From: Gnetum montanum
Taxonomy: Eukaryota; Streptophyta; Gnetopsida; Gnetales; Gnetaceae
Assembly: GCA_015680685.1 (NCBI GenBank)
Contig: MNCI01015930.1
Coordinates: forward strand, 2,451-63,044
Direction of reading: 5' to 3'
DNA length: 60,594 nt
Notes under the pieces: generated by a model
Seen by the model: the letters and a program-made list of their open reading frames with translations, nothing else
Told to the model about the DNA's origin: nothing
The model's database searches: none
Shown: one piece after another, positions 32,500-43,931 of the stretch
Layout of the letters: each line of letters begins with the position of its first letter
How positions within the stretch are numbered: the stretch's first letter is position 1
Position numbers and translations under genes: made by a program

Positions 32500-32945
32500 A
32501 TAGCATAAGCCTAGTACCAATAGACTTCGAAGCCATTCTCCACTTTGACGGGGCTTCAACTACACAAAGTAATAGTGTTGCTGCGGTTCTCACATTCCCC
32601 TCTGGGGAGATCTGACCTTTCACATATCACTTCACATTCCTTTGCACAAACAATGTAGTGGAATATGAGGGTCTCCTTAGGGGCATCCTAGCAGCCTAGG
32701 AGTTAGGGATCCAAAGCCTAATGATTCTAGGTGACTCGCAACTAGTTGTTAACCAAGTAACAGAGGTATATGCTTGCAAAGCACATCATCTACAACCTTA
32801 CTATGATTTGGCCAAGCACTTGCTAAAGCAATTCACAACTTTAGACATCCAACATGTGCCCGGTAGTGAAAACACTATAGCATATGCATTAGCCATGTTA
32901 GCATTAAGCATGCCATCCCATATGTTTGCTACCTTGCCTGCTTAG
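32500..32945 (+). pseudogene. Element F second RNase H (Tat-type aRH)
   Basis: A second RNase H fold follows the first: FEAILHFDGASTTQSNSVAA (32528-32586, first Asp), TNNVVEYEGLLRGILAA (32650-32698, Glu), MILGDSQLVVNQVTEVYA (32721-32775, third Asp), HVPGSENTIAYALAMLAL (32854-32907), where relatives have ADALA, so the fourth Asp is Tyr. A TGA near 32613 and a TAG near 32698 interrupt it. This domain, absent from Athila, places F in Tat. Confidence 0.88.
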
Positions 32946-33059
32946 ATAGTGGAATGCACCAATCCCATCATTCATATCATACACATCGCATTTGTAAGTG
33001 CAGTGCATACTCAAGAATGGTATGATAATATTAAAGCATACCTCCAACATGGTGAACCC

Positions 33060-34260
33060 CCATGCAACCTAACACCCACCCAAAGGGATGCACTATGAAA
33101 GTGAGCATGCCAATATGTCCTTGTAGGAGACAACACTTTATGCAAATGCTCTTATGATGGGATATTGCTAGCTTATGATAGTGAAGAGGAAGCACAAAAA
33201 ATTGTTGACCAAGTCCATGCGGGATTGTGTGGAGGGCACATAGCTCCCAGGGCTATGGCAACAAAAATTAGACATCTAGGCTACTACTGGCCTTACATGG
33301 AACGCGATTGCATTGATAAAGTAAGGACATGTAACCTATGTCAATGCCATGGAAACCTTATACACGTATTGCCTACCGAATTGCATACCACACAAATCAC
33401 ATGTCCTTTCCAATGTTGGGGACTAAACATCATAGGACCCATTACACCTAAGTCTTCTACAGGGCATAGTTTCATTATTACCACAACTAAATACTTTACA
33501 AAATGGGTAGAAGCTACTCCCCTCAAAAAGACCACGTCCCAACAGGTTTGCAACTTCATTCTGGATAATATAGTGACATGATTTAGCCTTTTTATGACTA
33601 TTGTTACTGACAACAGACCACAATTTAGTAGCATAGAAACCAAAGCCTTCTGCAAAAATCTTGGTATTAAACATTCTTTCTCATCACCACACTACCCCTG
33701 GGAAAATGGTCAAGTAGAGGCTACCATAAAGTGATCATCAACCTTTTCAAAAGGATTCTTAGTAGTAGCAAGAGGCGATGGCACAAGAAAATCCTCTATG
33801 TGCTTTGGGCTTACCACACGACATGCAGAACAGCTATAGGTAAGACTCCATATAGTCTTATATATGGATCTGAAGCAATGTTACCTCTTGAATTGCAGGT
33901 TTCATCACTTTGAATGATCCTTTCAAACATCATGGATGAGGCTCAAAACAATGAGTCAAGGATCATTAATCTTGATTCTATAGAGGAAGATCATGCCCAA
34001 ACACTTGGTAGCATCGAATGGTACCAAGACAAGCAATGGCAGAAACATCACTGCAATCTACACCAATGATTGAGAAAAAGGGGGGACCTAGTCCTCAAGG
34101 CCATTCATGAACCCATGAGAAAATTCTTAGCCAACTAGGAAGGCCCTTTCATAGTCACGAAAGCCTATGAGAATGGGGTATTCAAGTTGGCTGATGTAGA
34201 CTGCAACGAATTCTCGAATCCCATCAACCACTTGTACCTAAAGTCATACTACATTTAACA
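33060..34260 (+). pseudogene. Element F integrase
   Basis: HHCC part: HAGLCGGH (about 33215-33240) and CNLCQCHGN (33331-33357). Core: WGLNIIGPITPKSS (33417-33458), where the first catalytic Asp is Asn (AAC at 33426-33428); IVTDNRPQFSS (33600-33630), second Asp present; NGQVEATIK (33704-33730), Glu present. The later Tat-typical KTPYSLIYGSEAMLPLE is at 33842-33892, and the C-terminal block ending YLKSYY lies near 34250. Frameshifts at about 33580 and 33730 and several stops are present. The loss of one triad residue alone would prevent integration. Confidence 0.88.
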
Positions 34261-34295
34261 TGAATGATTATATCAAACATGAAGCAAGGTAAGCA

Positions 34296-34575
34296 AATAG
34301 TCCACTATAACTATAAATTGGTGTAGCTAGTTCACTATGACTATAAACTAGTGCAACTAGTCCGCTATGACTATAAACAAGCATTGCACATTCACTATGA
34401 CATTAAACAGGCACAGCATGTCTTTGGGCCATGACATAAAACTGGCACCCATAGCATGATCTGCTATGACCTTAAACTGGCCATTCCCTATCTACTATGA
34501 TGTTAAAATAGCACATCAGTCTGCTGGGACCTTAAACTAGCACCTCTGACGATCTACCAAGACCTTAAACTAGGT
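34296..34575 (+). repeat. Tandem array 3, TCC(A/G)CTATGAC.(A/T)TAAACT type
   Basis: About nine degenerate units of 28-35 bp directly after integrase. The first units read CACTATGACTATAAACTAGTG, and later ones drift to GCTATGACCTTAAACTGGC, which is identical in core to array 2. Together with arrays 1 and 2 it forms a set of three in one element. Confidence 0.88.
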
Positions 34576-36023
34576 TCGCGGTTCAACGCCTCCTAGCTCA
34601 CACATGTGACATTATGAACAAGCAAGCGTGCACATATTCAAGCCTCCTAGACAACATGGGGTGAGACATTATAGTTCTAGAATGAAGTTCACGATGTCAA
34701 GAAAAAACCCTCTAGGACACATGTAGCATCGTCGTCCCTAGTATCTTTTTGATCTTCCAAAAATGTCGTTCGACATCTTGCTAACCTTCCGAAGCTACCG
34801 CTACCACTGCCAATTATCTTGATCGTAGCTCTTGCCATTAGCACCTACTGCTAGAGTCCAAGCACTATTGTGGCCTAGCCACAATGCTGTCATCCTCCAA
34901 CCCTTTCCATTATCGAATTTTAAAGAAGCATTTAGTTGTCAGGCTTCTCACCTTGTAGCTGGATTTTATGATGCTTGCCTTTGGCAGGGATTCCTAAGAA
35001 CCTACATCATCGTCGCTCCTAGCCTCTTCAATGCTCATTTTCAGTGGGTCCATTGAAACTTTCTAGCCTATCACTACTAAAACCTACAAGCCTTCCTACT
35101 TTGGACATTGCACATGTTAGACACAACACTTACCACCCTAGCAATGTCTGGAGCAAACAGGACTTTGCCCTCACTTCACTCGATGGTTGTTCTTTTCTAG
35201 TTTCCTCTCTGTTGGGTTTGCAGGATAAAAGCCAAGATGGCATCATTCATGAATGCATTCACCACGAGAACAAGACACTATGTTGTTCTGAAGTACCTAC
35301 TATGATCATCCTAGCTACTTGAGAGTGCATATCCTACCCTCCCTTCAGCCCACTTAATCTCCATTCCTTATACTTACAACTTCTGACACCTTCCCTAATG
35401 CACATAAAACTCTTTCACATGCCCAACTGTCAAGCCCATGATGGATGTAATGAAACTCATCCCATGGGAAGCCTCTATAGGCAGGTCAAAGCCCCACATG
35501 AATGTAACATAACTCATCCCAAGGAGGAAACACCTATCCTACAATGACAACAAGATTGCCTCCAATTGAACGTGGGTGTGCAACAAAAAGCATGAAAAAG
35601 CAAAAACATAAAGAAAAAAGACAAGTGCCCAAAACAAATGACACGGTAGCTACTTTGCAATCATTTCAGCTATAGATTGACCATCTCTAAGCATTCTAGT
35701 GAGAGGTCAAGATCCAAAAAGAAAGACACACATGCATGCTGATTCCCTCACAAGCGTTCCAATGAGGGATCACACTATGGAAATGACTCTCATGATAACA
35801 CATCCTACACCTTTCCTCTTCTTTAACCCATCCTTAACCCAATTTCCTCAAACCTGTCCTCTTTCCCTATCATCCTTAGCTCTCTTAGCACTCCCAAGCA
35901 TAGCAAAGGTTCGTCTAAGTTGGCACTAATGAACGGTGTGGGTGTTATGTTCAGCATGGTGTTTTTTGTTCTTTGTCAATGTTTCTCAGGTTGATCCTCT
36001 AGAAGTCAATAAAGAGGGGCCAT
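34576..36023 (+). other. Element F 3' UTR and polypurine tract
   Basis: About 1.4 kb with no recognisable coding sequence. Short frames at 34832-35056 and 35044-35322 lack homology to anything here. An imperfect repeat of AACTCATCCCA..GGA occurs at 35452-35522. The block ends in the polypurine tract AAAGAGGGGCCAT (36011-36023) immediately before the TG of the 3' LTR. Confidence 0.7.
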
Positions 36024-38379
36024 TGAAATACCATCAATTTTGAGACTCTCATGATTCAGCATAGTCCCAAAATTTAAGCAAGGATCTTTGCAAGCACGGT
36101 GTCACATTGGACCACACAGACAACATGGCACCCTGGAAGTCCTAATGCTCGCAAAGCTACTTTCGAGCCTACCTGCCACCCTCTGCAACACAATCAATGT
36201 AGCACCTAGCCATGAGGCCAGTTTGCACGAAAGAGGCACTAGGGGTAGATCATATAGTCTAGCAAATTTTCTATCTCCCAAGCTAACAGGCTTGCTACAC
36301 TCTCTAGCTTGCCCAACTTGACACATGACCCAGTTGACGATCTACTTAAGGACCATGCTAGGAGTTGCTGAAAGTGTTCAGGATGGACTAAATAGTTTGG
36401 CAAGTTTTCTAACTACGATGGAACCTATTACACTACGCTACACTGCACAGCATAGCAGGCCATGTGAAGACTAAACAGGCATCAAAGATGTGGTTGATAA
36501 TGATTCAGCCCTCTAGGATACCTACCCTACTTCATCCTTGAAGCATGATCAACATGACACAGGGGAATGTGAAAAATTTTATCAGAAATCATCTCCATTT
36601 GAGTGTTACGCTACACAGCATAGTAGGGTTCTAGTGTGGCAATACCTCCACTCAAATTACTTTGACGAAGTAAACATAATTATCCATGCCTAGACCATCG
36701 AAAGTGCTTATTTTGCAGCAGCTCTAGGACATGACTAACATCCCATGACAAAACATTTGCAAAGTGATTCAAAATTCAAGCTAAACTAGGTGCTACATTG
36801 TGCTACGCTACACAGCGTAGCAGGGTCAAAACACACAAAGGTCCTCTATTAAGTGGTTCTAGCTAAAGAATTGCATGTGGCCATGCTCCGACCTCCAAGA
36901 TCACCTGTCCCACTTCACCCTAAGGTCCCAAGTAGAGTTTCTTGATAAAGCATTGAAAATTAAGTAAGAACTCATGTCACACTGGCTGCTACGCTGCACA
37001 ACATAGCAAGGACACAAAGCCCAAAAGTGTACCAAGGATGAAATCCATAGGTCCTAGGACCTTTTAACATGAAAAGAAGGGTTGCCAATTGCTGAAGTTG
37101 CTTGCCTATCTAGGCCTCATAGGGGTATTTTCAATTTTTGGGCAAGATTTATCTCAAAATTGGCTACTATGCAGTGTAGCATAGCGTAGCGTGTGGGCAT
37201 TCCTGCTACTCCACTACACTGAGTAGCGTAGGTAGCGTAACACTCACAAAGAAGCATCAAAACGTCTCTAGTAGCTCCAAAACTCACTGGCAAAGATCAT
37301 TTCTATTCCAGCATCTCCTTAGAAGACAAGATTAGTAGTTTGCTTTGCTTTGCACCCCCTTGTTGATTCCCAAAGTTGTCCCTACACTTGACCCTACTCG
37401 CAAGAGCACGGAAGACGTAGTCCTGGAGCATAGGCTCCACTTTGCATTTGACATTGGCATTTTTTGTAAAAACATGGTAGTCCCCTAGATTTTGGCACAT
37501 GCAATTTGAATGGTATAGTCATAGCTTAACAAGTTTCATGTCCAGCCTCGTTACACTGCAGCATAGCACATTAGCGTAACACTGTAGCGTAGCACTACAC
37601 AGTAGTATGGCACATCCACAATTTGGGCCATGTGGGAACCATGACATGTGGCACCCAAACCACATCTCTCTCTTGCTCCTAGCTCTATAAATACCCTAGC
37701 AAACAATGTTCAAGGGGTTGGCTTTTGAAAGTTGGCTTTTTGACTTGGCTTTCTTGCGATTGGAGATTGGCATTTTTGGCATTTAACCTTCTGGTGATTG
37801 GCTTTGTCAAAGAGGTTGGCAAGAAAAAGGTTAACGAACAGCAAATCCCAATAGCAGCACTTCCTAGATCTCTCTTAGCCTAGCAAGCACCAGCTCATCA
37901 ACTCTGGTTAGCAGGCCATTGGCAGTAGTTCAGGGGCTATGACCATACCATTCTGTTGTAAACTATGCCTGTCCAGTATTGCACACCACTTGTACACATT
38001 CTTCAACCAAAAAAAAGATCAAATCCCCTAATTTTTGGGTAGTGCATTCTCTCACCCAAGCTCTTTTTTCATTTTTTTATAGCATATATTTTGCATCATT
38101 ATGCATTGGTTCATGTTTATTACTTAGTTACATATTCTACCACGCTTTTACTATTCTGCGTGCTATAGTTTTCTTCATATCAATCTCTACACGTAACATT
38201 TTAAAACTGTTGTTCATTAAAGGTTATTGTACACCATGTAAGTCCCTGTCTGATCGACCAGACTGTTCAGAGCACCCTATTTTCATTTTCTCCAGCATGG
38301 CCCTCACACGGATCAAAGGTTAGGCTGTACGCCCAGGGACCTCTTGATGTTCTAGCCGCCAACATTTTCGGACATTATA
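36024..38379 (+). repeat. Element F 3' LTR (about 2.36 kb)
   Basis: Matches the 5' LTR along its length, from TGAAATACCATCAA to ..CATTATA. TATA box at 37684-37693. It has fewer units of the CACTGCAGTGTAGCACAT array (about 37550-37610) than the 5' LTR and several small deletions in U3, which explains the length difference. GCTAA, the presumed altered target duplication, follows, and then element G. Confidence 0.88.
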
Positions 38380-40310
38380 GCTAAGTCCATCAAAGTTAAA
38401 ATATCTAAGGTTACAAATTAATATGATGAATTTCTCTCTTATCTACTCATACAAAATATTCTGGCAGAATGGTATTATAGGAAGAAACAATAGTTTCTTT
38501 ACCAAGTTAAACATTAATGACATTAAAGAGTAGCACTAATGCTAAATCAAGTGCACAAGTCACATAACAAACAATACCATGATGCACAGATAAGAAAAGT
38601 TACATTTAAACTCAAACATACAGTTCTATACTAGAATCCCATGCATGTGCCACAATGCATAAAGCTCCAAACATTATAAGAAGGACCTTACATCATCCAT
38701 TCATCTTTTCCTTCAAAGGCCATGATAATTTACCACTTAAAGAGCCCTCAAAAGCACATGCTAGCCAACACCCAACAATTCAAACCATTTAAGGATTCCC
38801 AAGTAACCACTAGTAGCACTGACACCTCTATGCAAGAACAAACATGCTCTATTTTTTGTATCTTTTCCTTCAACATAGTTGTGGTGGAGATGATCATCAA
38901 TTGTAACATCTTGAGAAGGATAACTAATTTTTCACCTCTTTGTTTTGCATTTTTTATATATATATTTTCCATTTTCTTGATATTTTATTGATTATTTTAT
39001 ATATTTCTTTTCTTTTATGCTTTGTTAATTTCATTAAATCTTGTTGGAAATCTTTGATTTTGCTCATTGCTATTGTAAATTTTGAAAATTTATTCAAGGT
39101 AGCTATCAATGTTATGACTGATTAACTAAAAGGCCAAATTTTTTCCTTGGATTATGTACTCTACTAACAATTTATCAATTCTCTGGTGGTATTAGGTAGG
39201 GAGTTCATGACATCCACCCATTCCATTTGCTCCATGGGAAATTTGTATCATGGGAGCATGAAGATTCTTTCACATTACAACTAAAAAGTAACAAAATGAC
39301 CTTGTTACCCAACAAACTAGAAAAGGACTAAGTGGAAATGGAAAAGGATATGACCTTAAGGGGATTTGTTTTGTTCTTCTCTCAACTGTATTCTTAAGTT
39401 CTATGATTCTCCACTGATATATCATCGCTCCCATTATCAACCATAAATAGACAACATATCTTTGCATGGTATGATTCTTAAAAAAAACACAATAACATGA
39501 ATTCAAAGCACATCCCTTAGACATAATCATGGGCTACAAGCACTGGTTATGGAGCTAGAAAGACATGTTACCCACACCTAAAGGCACCCCTCTAACTAAG
39601 GCCCTACCTACTTCCTTCTTCTATTGGAATGATGATTATTCTTTGGGCTTTTCATGAGCTTTGATGTTTGAAGAGAGGAATATGTTAATGCGAGGTCACT
39701 ATGAATGGAATGGACTTAATCTAAACTTGGAATAGACCAATATTAGATCATCTTAATTCCAATTTTCATCAAGGATCTCATGTGACCAAGATGTAGATTA
39801 TCCATCCATAGTTCTATCTCTACTTTTTGCTTACCCCATTTTCTATCACCTCATTGCCTCATATCCTAGTAAATTCATAAGTTTTTTTTCTAGATAGCAT
39901 AACCCTAGACAATTACTCAAATGGATATGAAATTTAACTTAAAACAACCATTCATCATCCTTGATGCCCATGGACTCATTATGATGAAGTTATGTACGGG
40001 CTTAATAGGTATACACCTACTTTGGGAAGGGCCCACTTGCATTTCCTTTGATCAACCTTAAGTTAAAACCCTTAACCATGGGCCACTTGAGCAATCAATC
40101 ATAACAATAGCCTTACAACATCTAGTTTCTCTTTCTTTCACATTGGAAGATCCTCCAAACATTCATATAATATGTTCTAATTACTTCCAATTCATAAAAT
40201 ATGCATTGTTGCTATTATTCTACATTTTTTTGGCTTCCATTTGGCTCTTGTTTCATCTCCAAAAGTGACCAAAATTTCTCCATTTTCTAAGTGAAAATAT
40301 AGTTAAGATT
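38380..40310 (+). mobile_element. Element G, right part: integrase C-terminus and 3' UTR
   Basis: Resumes the G text broken at 18163 (ATCTACTCATAC..GGTATTATAGGAAGAAACAATAG matches B near 10480-10545). It then jumps almost at once to the GPY/F part (about 38560-38790; FYTRIPCMCHNA-like and IYHLKSPQKHMLANTQQFKPF), so most of integrase is deleted. The 3' UTR from 38880 matches B 11790-12900 in patches (GTGACTTCAAGGG-like, GAATTCAAAGCACATCCCTTAGACATAAT, CACTGGTTATGGA). No clear 3' LTR of B type follows. Confidence 0.75.
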
Positions 40311-40600
40311 AGCAACATCGATGCATCCCTGTCAATGCAATGGAATGAGTCAATGTATCCTCATCGACTCAAGGTAAAAAACCTATAAATACATGTGATA
40401 ATTAGCTCATTTTTCACCATTTTCTCAAAGCACTAGAGGAGTTTTTGCCATTTTTAGAGGCAAAAAATGTTCTAAGAGCTCTAACTCATAAACCACATAC
40501 CCAAATTTACCCATTATTTGATCCCTGAGCTAATAAAGATATGCTTTACATTGTAGAGGCTGCAAACCTTAAGTTTTTCACAAAAAAATTTTTGAAATTT
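40311..40600 (+). repeat. LTR-like fragment (U3/R region)
   Basis: CATCGATGCATCCCTGTCAATGCAATG words, a TATA-like CCTATAAATACATG (40381-40394) and a following T-rich stretch resemble LTRs D and E (GCAACCCTGTCGATGCAGCG; ATTACCTATATAAATGCATA). Neither end is clear. It could be the truncated 5' LTR of the non-autonomous element that ends at LTR E, or the remains of G's 3' LTR. Confidence 0.45.
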
Positions 40601-41139
40601 TTCTAACTTCCCATGAATAAGATACTAAAATAATAATAATAATGAGTTAATATCAACAAATAAACTTTGTTAGATGCAAATAAAATAATATCACAAGCCT
40701 AAAATAATAAAAGAAGAATTTAATAATTAAATCCTAACATTCAAGAAATCAACATAACCTGATTTAACAAAGGAAGATATCCAAGGGAACAAAGGATATG
40801 ACTAAGAGCTAATCGTGGGTTATATTTGTGATCATAGATGGCACTAAAGAGAGGACCATAAGTTGGAGGGCCATCATAGCCTAGGGATAAACAACCCTAA
40901 GGAGGAAGGGACTAACAAAAACTATAGCAACAAAGACCCCAACAGCAAGTAGCTAAGGCTATGCATGTTACCGAGCCTCTTGAGGAGGAGCCTAAGATGG
41001 AATCAGTCAAGGAGATTTAGATTGTAGAAATGAACTAGTGCATGCATGATAAGGTCCCAAGACCATGACCTAACTTTGAGGTCATACTTACAAAAGCGTA
41101 CTTGGAAAGGATCTAAACCAAGAAGGTTTAAACCCCCAT

Positions 41140-41765
41140 TCTGTGGGAGTTAAACTTCAAACCATTCTTCGAATTGGCACCAAAACAAGTCAAGACACAT
41201 ATCTAGAGGGTCTCCTATGTGGTCCATTCTCTCCAGCAGTGGAGAATGGTACATAGAAAAAACCTACCTCTTTTGGAACAACCAATAAGGAGATGTATCA
41301 ATCAAAATCAAAGACATCATCATCACCTACTTGGTTGAAGCCAGTGTGAAAGCCCTCAATTTGCCCAAAACTAAGGCACAACTAGTAGAGATCTCAATGC
41401 AAGAGAATCCTAAAGCAAAGAAAGAATAAATCTAGTAGTGCTATGGAGTGGACCATAAAGAGAATGGTGCCTTGACAAAAGTATAAAGAGCTTATTTCAA
41501 GATCATGGCTTATTATCTTAACTTAATGATGAGGCTAATCAAGGTGACATCGTTCTCTACCAAGGCATATACAATGCTAAGTGGAAAATTTCTAGTCAAC
41601 GTATCCCAACTCATCTTCCTTCAAATAGAAAAGTGTTTCAAGAAAAATGAGATGGGTAGGAAGAAATTCCTCTTTCCATGCTTAATCAAAAAACTATACA
41701 AAAGGGAAGAAATAGCCTACTATTTCAATGATGTGGTCTATCATGCTCATGCTACATCATGGTAG
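41140..41765 (+). pseudogene. Non-autonomous element ORF, plant 'putative transposon protein'-like region
   Basis: Pieces in one frame read VSIKIKDIIITYLVEASVKA (about 41297-41356) and SVKALNLPKTKAQLVEISMQ, then, after stops, MAYYLNLMMRLIKVTSFSTK, MLSGKFLVNVSQLIFLQIEK and GRKKFLFPCLIKKLYKREEI (41505-41720). The order (a V-x-I-x-x-I..ALNLP segment, then a helical part with G-x-x-x-NVSQLIFxQI and FPxLIxxLxxR) resembles the plant-specific 'putative plant transposon protein' domain of gag-like ORFs in non-autonomous LTR elements. This family call is from memory of its pattern and is not certain. It has no protease, RT or integrase. Confidence 0.5.
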
Positions 41766-42559
41766 GAGATGATGAAAGACAAAGTCTTTTGTAAGCTTTA
41801 AAAAGAGAAGTAGCTAGCACCACCACCACATGTAGCTCCAAAAACAACACCAAAGATGTTAGCAGCTATAGAAAGACTTAGAAAGCTTAGAGAGTAGTAG
41901 CTATAGTAGCAACAAGGCTTTGGAGGTGGTGGGGAATCGTTCATCTACCATCTAGTCATGAGCCATCTAAATGAGCTTGCAAGAATCATCAACTAGCTAG
42001 ATAGTGAGACAACACCATTATTTTCCACACAAAGAAACCAAGCATCCATTCAATCCAATCCAATTACCATAGAAGTCACTATGTCCATTCGTGGAAAAGC
42101 AATTTTTTGAAATTTTGGGTAATGCAATAGCCTTTTTTGTCATGTTGGAGAAAGGAAAAGGGGTGAAAATCCTAGTCATGTCATAAAAGGCCCAAAAAAT
42201 AGTGGTAGAGGTGATGGAAAATAGATTTGGAAAAGCCCTCAATGATCCTACTACATTAGTACCAAACATTATTTCCATGGTAGATATTCATGCATCAATA
42301 AGAGTAATGAGCAACTGGATGAGTGCTACCCAACATGAAGAAATATTGAAATGATTGGTGAGAGCTGGACATTTTCTTCCAGGAATCTTTGGTCTGCTTA
42401 ATGATATAACAACAAACCAGTAACATCTTTTAGAAATAAGGGGCAAGCTACTAATTGCTAATGCACAACTGGAGGAGGTCACGGCTACTAATCCATAGTT
42501 GGCTATCAAGATTGCAGAATTACTATCTCATCTTTTTAATCTTGTCATTCTTTAGCCTA

Positions 42560-43690
42560 AACTAACAAGAGATAAAGCCTTTTAATAGCTTAATAAAAGT
42601 TCCAAGAGGCCAAGAATGCCAAGGAAATAGTAATCTTTGAAGCATTCATATTAGAAGCAATGACAAACAACACTAACCATGACCTATTGTAAGTTCGCAA
42701 GGAGAACTTGGTCCTCACCCATGATAAAAATTGCCTATAGAATGCTGAGTAACAAAAGGACCAAATGATCAAATATATCCACCAATAGCAAGAGTAGCTT
42801 ACCAAGGTAAACATGGAATTGAGGAGGTTGGCAGCTGAAAATAAGAATCTCTTGATGGAGGAGATTTGTTTCCTTCACCAGATGACTATGATTGAGATTA
42901 ACACCTAGAAGAATAAAAGCATGAAATTTAAAAAAAGTAAAGAATCACTATAGGGACCAAGTTAGACTACTCAAGTAGGTTAATGAGAAAGAAATCACAT
43001 TGGTTAAGGTGAAGGTGAATGAGGCTATCTAGCAACTCTAGCAAAGAGGTGATGTGTGGTAGCCCATCTTTGATAGACTAAATACATATAGCCAAGTAGA
43101 GATCTACCTAAAGGAGTTGTAGATCAAGGAGATAATAGAATACATGGAGCTTACCAATCCCACCATGCAACCTAGCAATGTTGATAGCAAAGAGGCCAAA
43201 AACAAAGTTAGAGAAGCAAGTTGTTAGCTCCTACCTCCTCTATAAGATGGAGTTCAAGCTCCATAAAGATACAAAACAAAAATTGGAAACAGGCAATGTG
43301 GAGCTTGAAGTTCTTAGAAGCAAATTCATGGATCAATGATATATTGTTGAGAACCTAGTGAGAAGGATGAATGACTACTAGGAGCTGCAAAACCTTGTCA
43401 AAATGTTTAATGTTGAACATAAAACATTTGTAGCCTAGTTTATCAACATGAAGGAGATGTTTCCTTCATTGTTATGCCTGTGAGATATCCTAGCATCAAC
43501 TAATCTAAGTGAAACAAGCTAGACCATTACAACCCATGAAGTAAGAAGGAGAAAACAAAGGTACTCTTGGATGTCTTCATGTTTCCAGTAGTAGTGGTGG
43601 TAGCAGTAGTACCACCTCAAACTCCAATAGCACCAAAACATGATGAAGGATCCTTAGAGCCATAGGAGCCTCTACCTTTAGAAACTATGT
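42560..43690 (+). pseudogene. Non-autonomous element ORF, coiled-coil C-terminal part
   Basis: Charged helical text with regular hydrophobic spacing: QEAKNAKEIVIFEAFILEAM (about 42605-42665), KVNMELRRLAAENKNLLMEE (42800-42860), then KEITLVKVKVNEAI and LKELQIKEIIEYMELTNPTM-like segments to about 43170. TAG stops at positions where CAG would suit the helix are frequent. The part from 43240 onward is less clear, ending in a Pro-rich run near 43600. The role is unknown; a Gag-like structural role is possible because it follows the domain at 41140-41765. Confidence 0.45.
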
Positions 43691-43931
43691 GAAGGCTTCA
43701 TCACACCTCCATCCATTCAATAGGCTCTTACTAATTTTTATCTAAGTGGCCATATTTTTATTCTAAAGTGCACTAATTTTTGTAAATCTATATAATATGG
43801 CAATCAGAGTTAGTTAGAGTCAATCAGCTAGTTAGTTAGTTAATAAAATTTCATACCTCCCCAAATTTTGTAAGAAGCTCAATCCCATTTTTGTTTACTC
43901 AAGGACAAGTCTTGATTCAATCATGGAGGTA

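Larger units (their letters stand above)
18164..38379 (+). mobile_element. Element F: giant Tat/Ogre-type Ty3/gypsy retrotransposon (20.2 kb)
   Basis: Bounded by LTRs of 2.44 and 2.36 kb that align throughout. Internal order: PBS, gag, PR, a 5.8 kb non-pol block with an antisense gene, RT, gypsy RNase H, second RNase H, integrase, tandem repeats, 3' UTR, polypurine tract. The second RNase H after the gypsy one is the hallmark of the Tat lineage (Ogre, Grande, Retand). Size and LTR length also fit that group. The element lies inside G, whose RNase H text breaks at 18163 and whose downstream text resumes at 38380. All frames carry stops, and several catalytic residues are lost. Confidence 0.92.

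Noticed and set aside
40311-40600. Firm call of a 5' LTR for the non-autonomous element
   Set aside because: Neither terminus nor a PBS can be found, so it is listed only as an LTR-like fragment.
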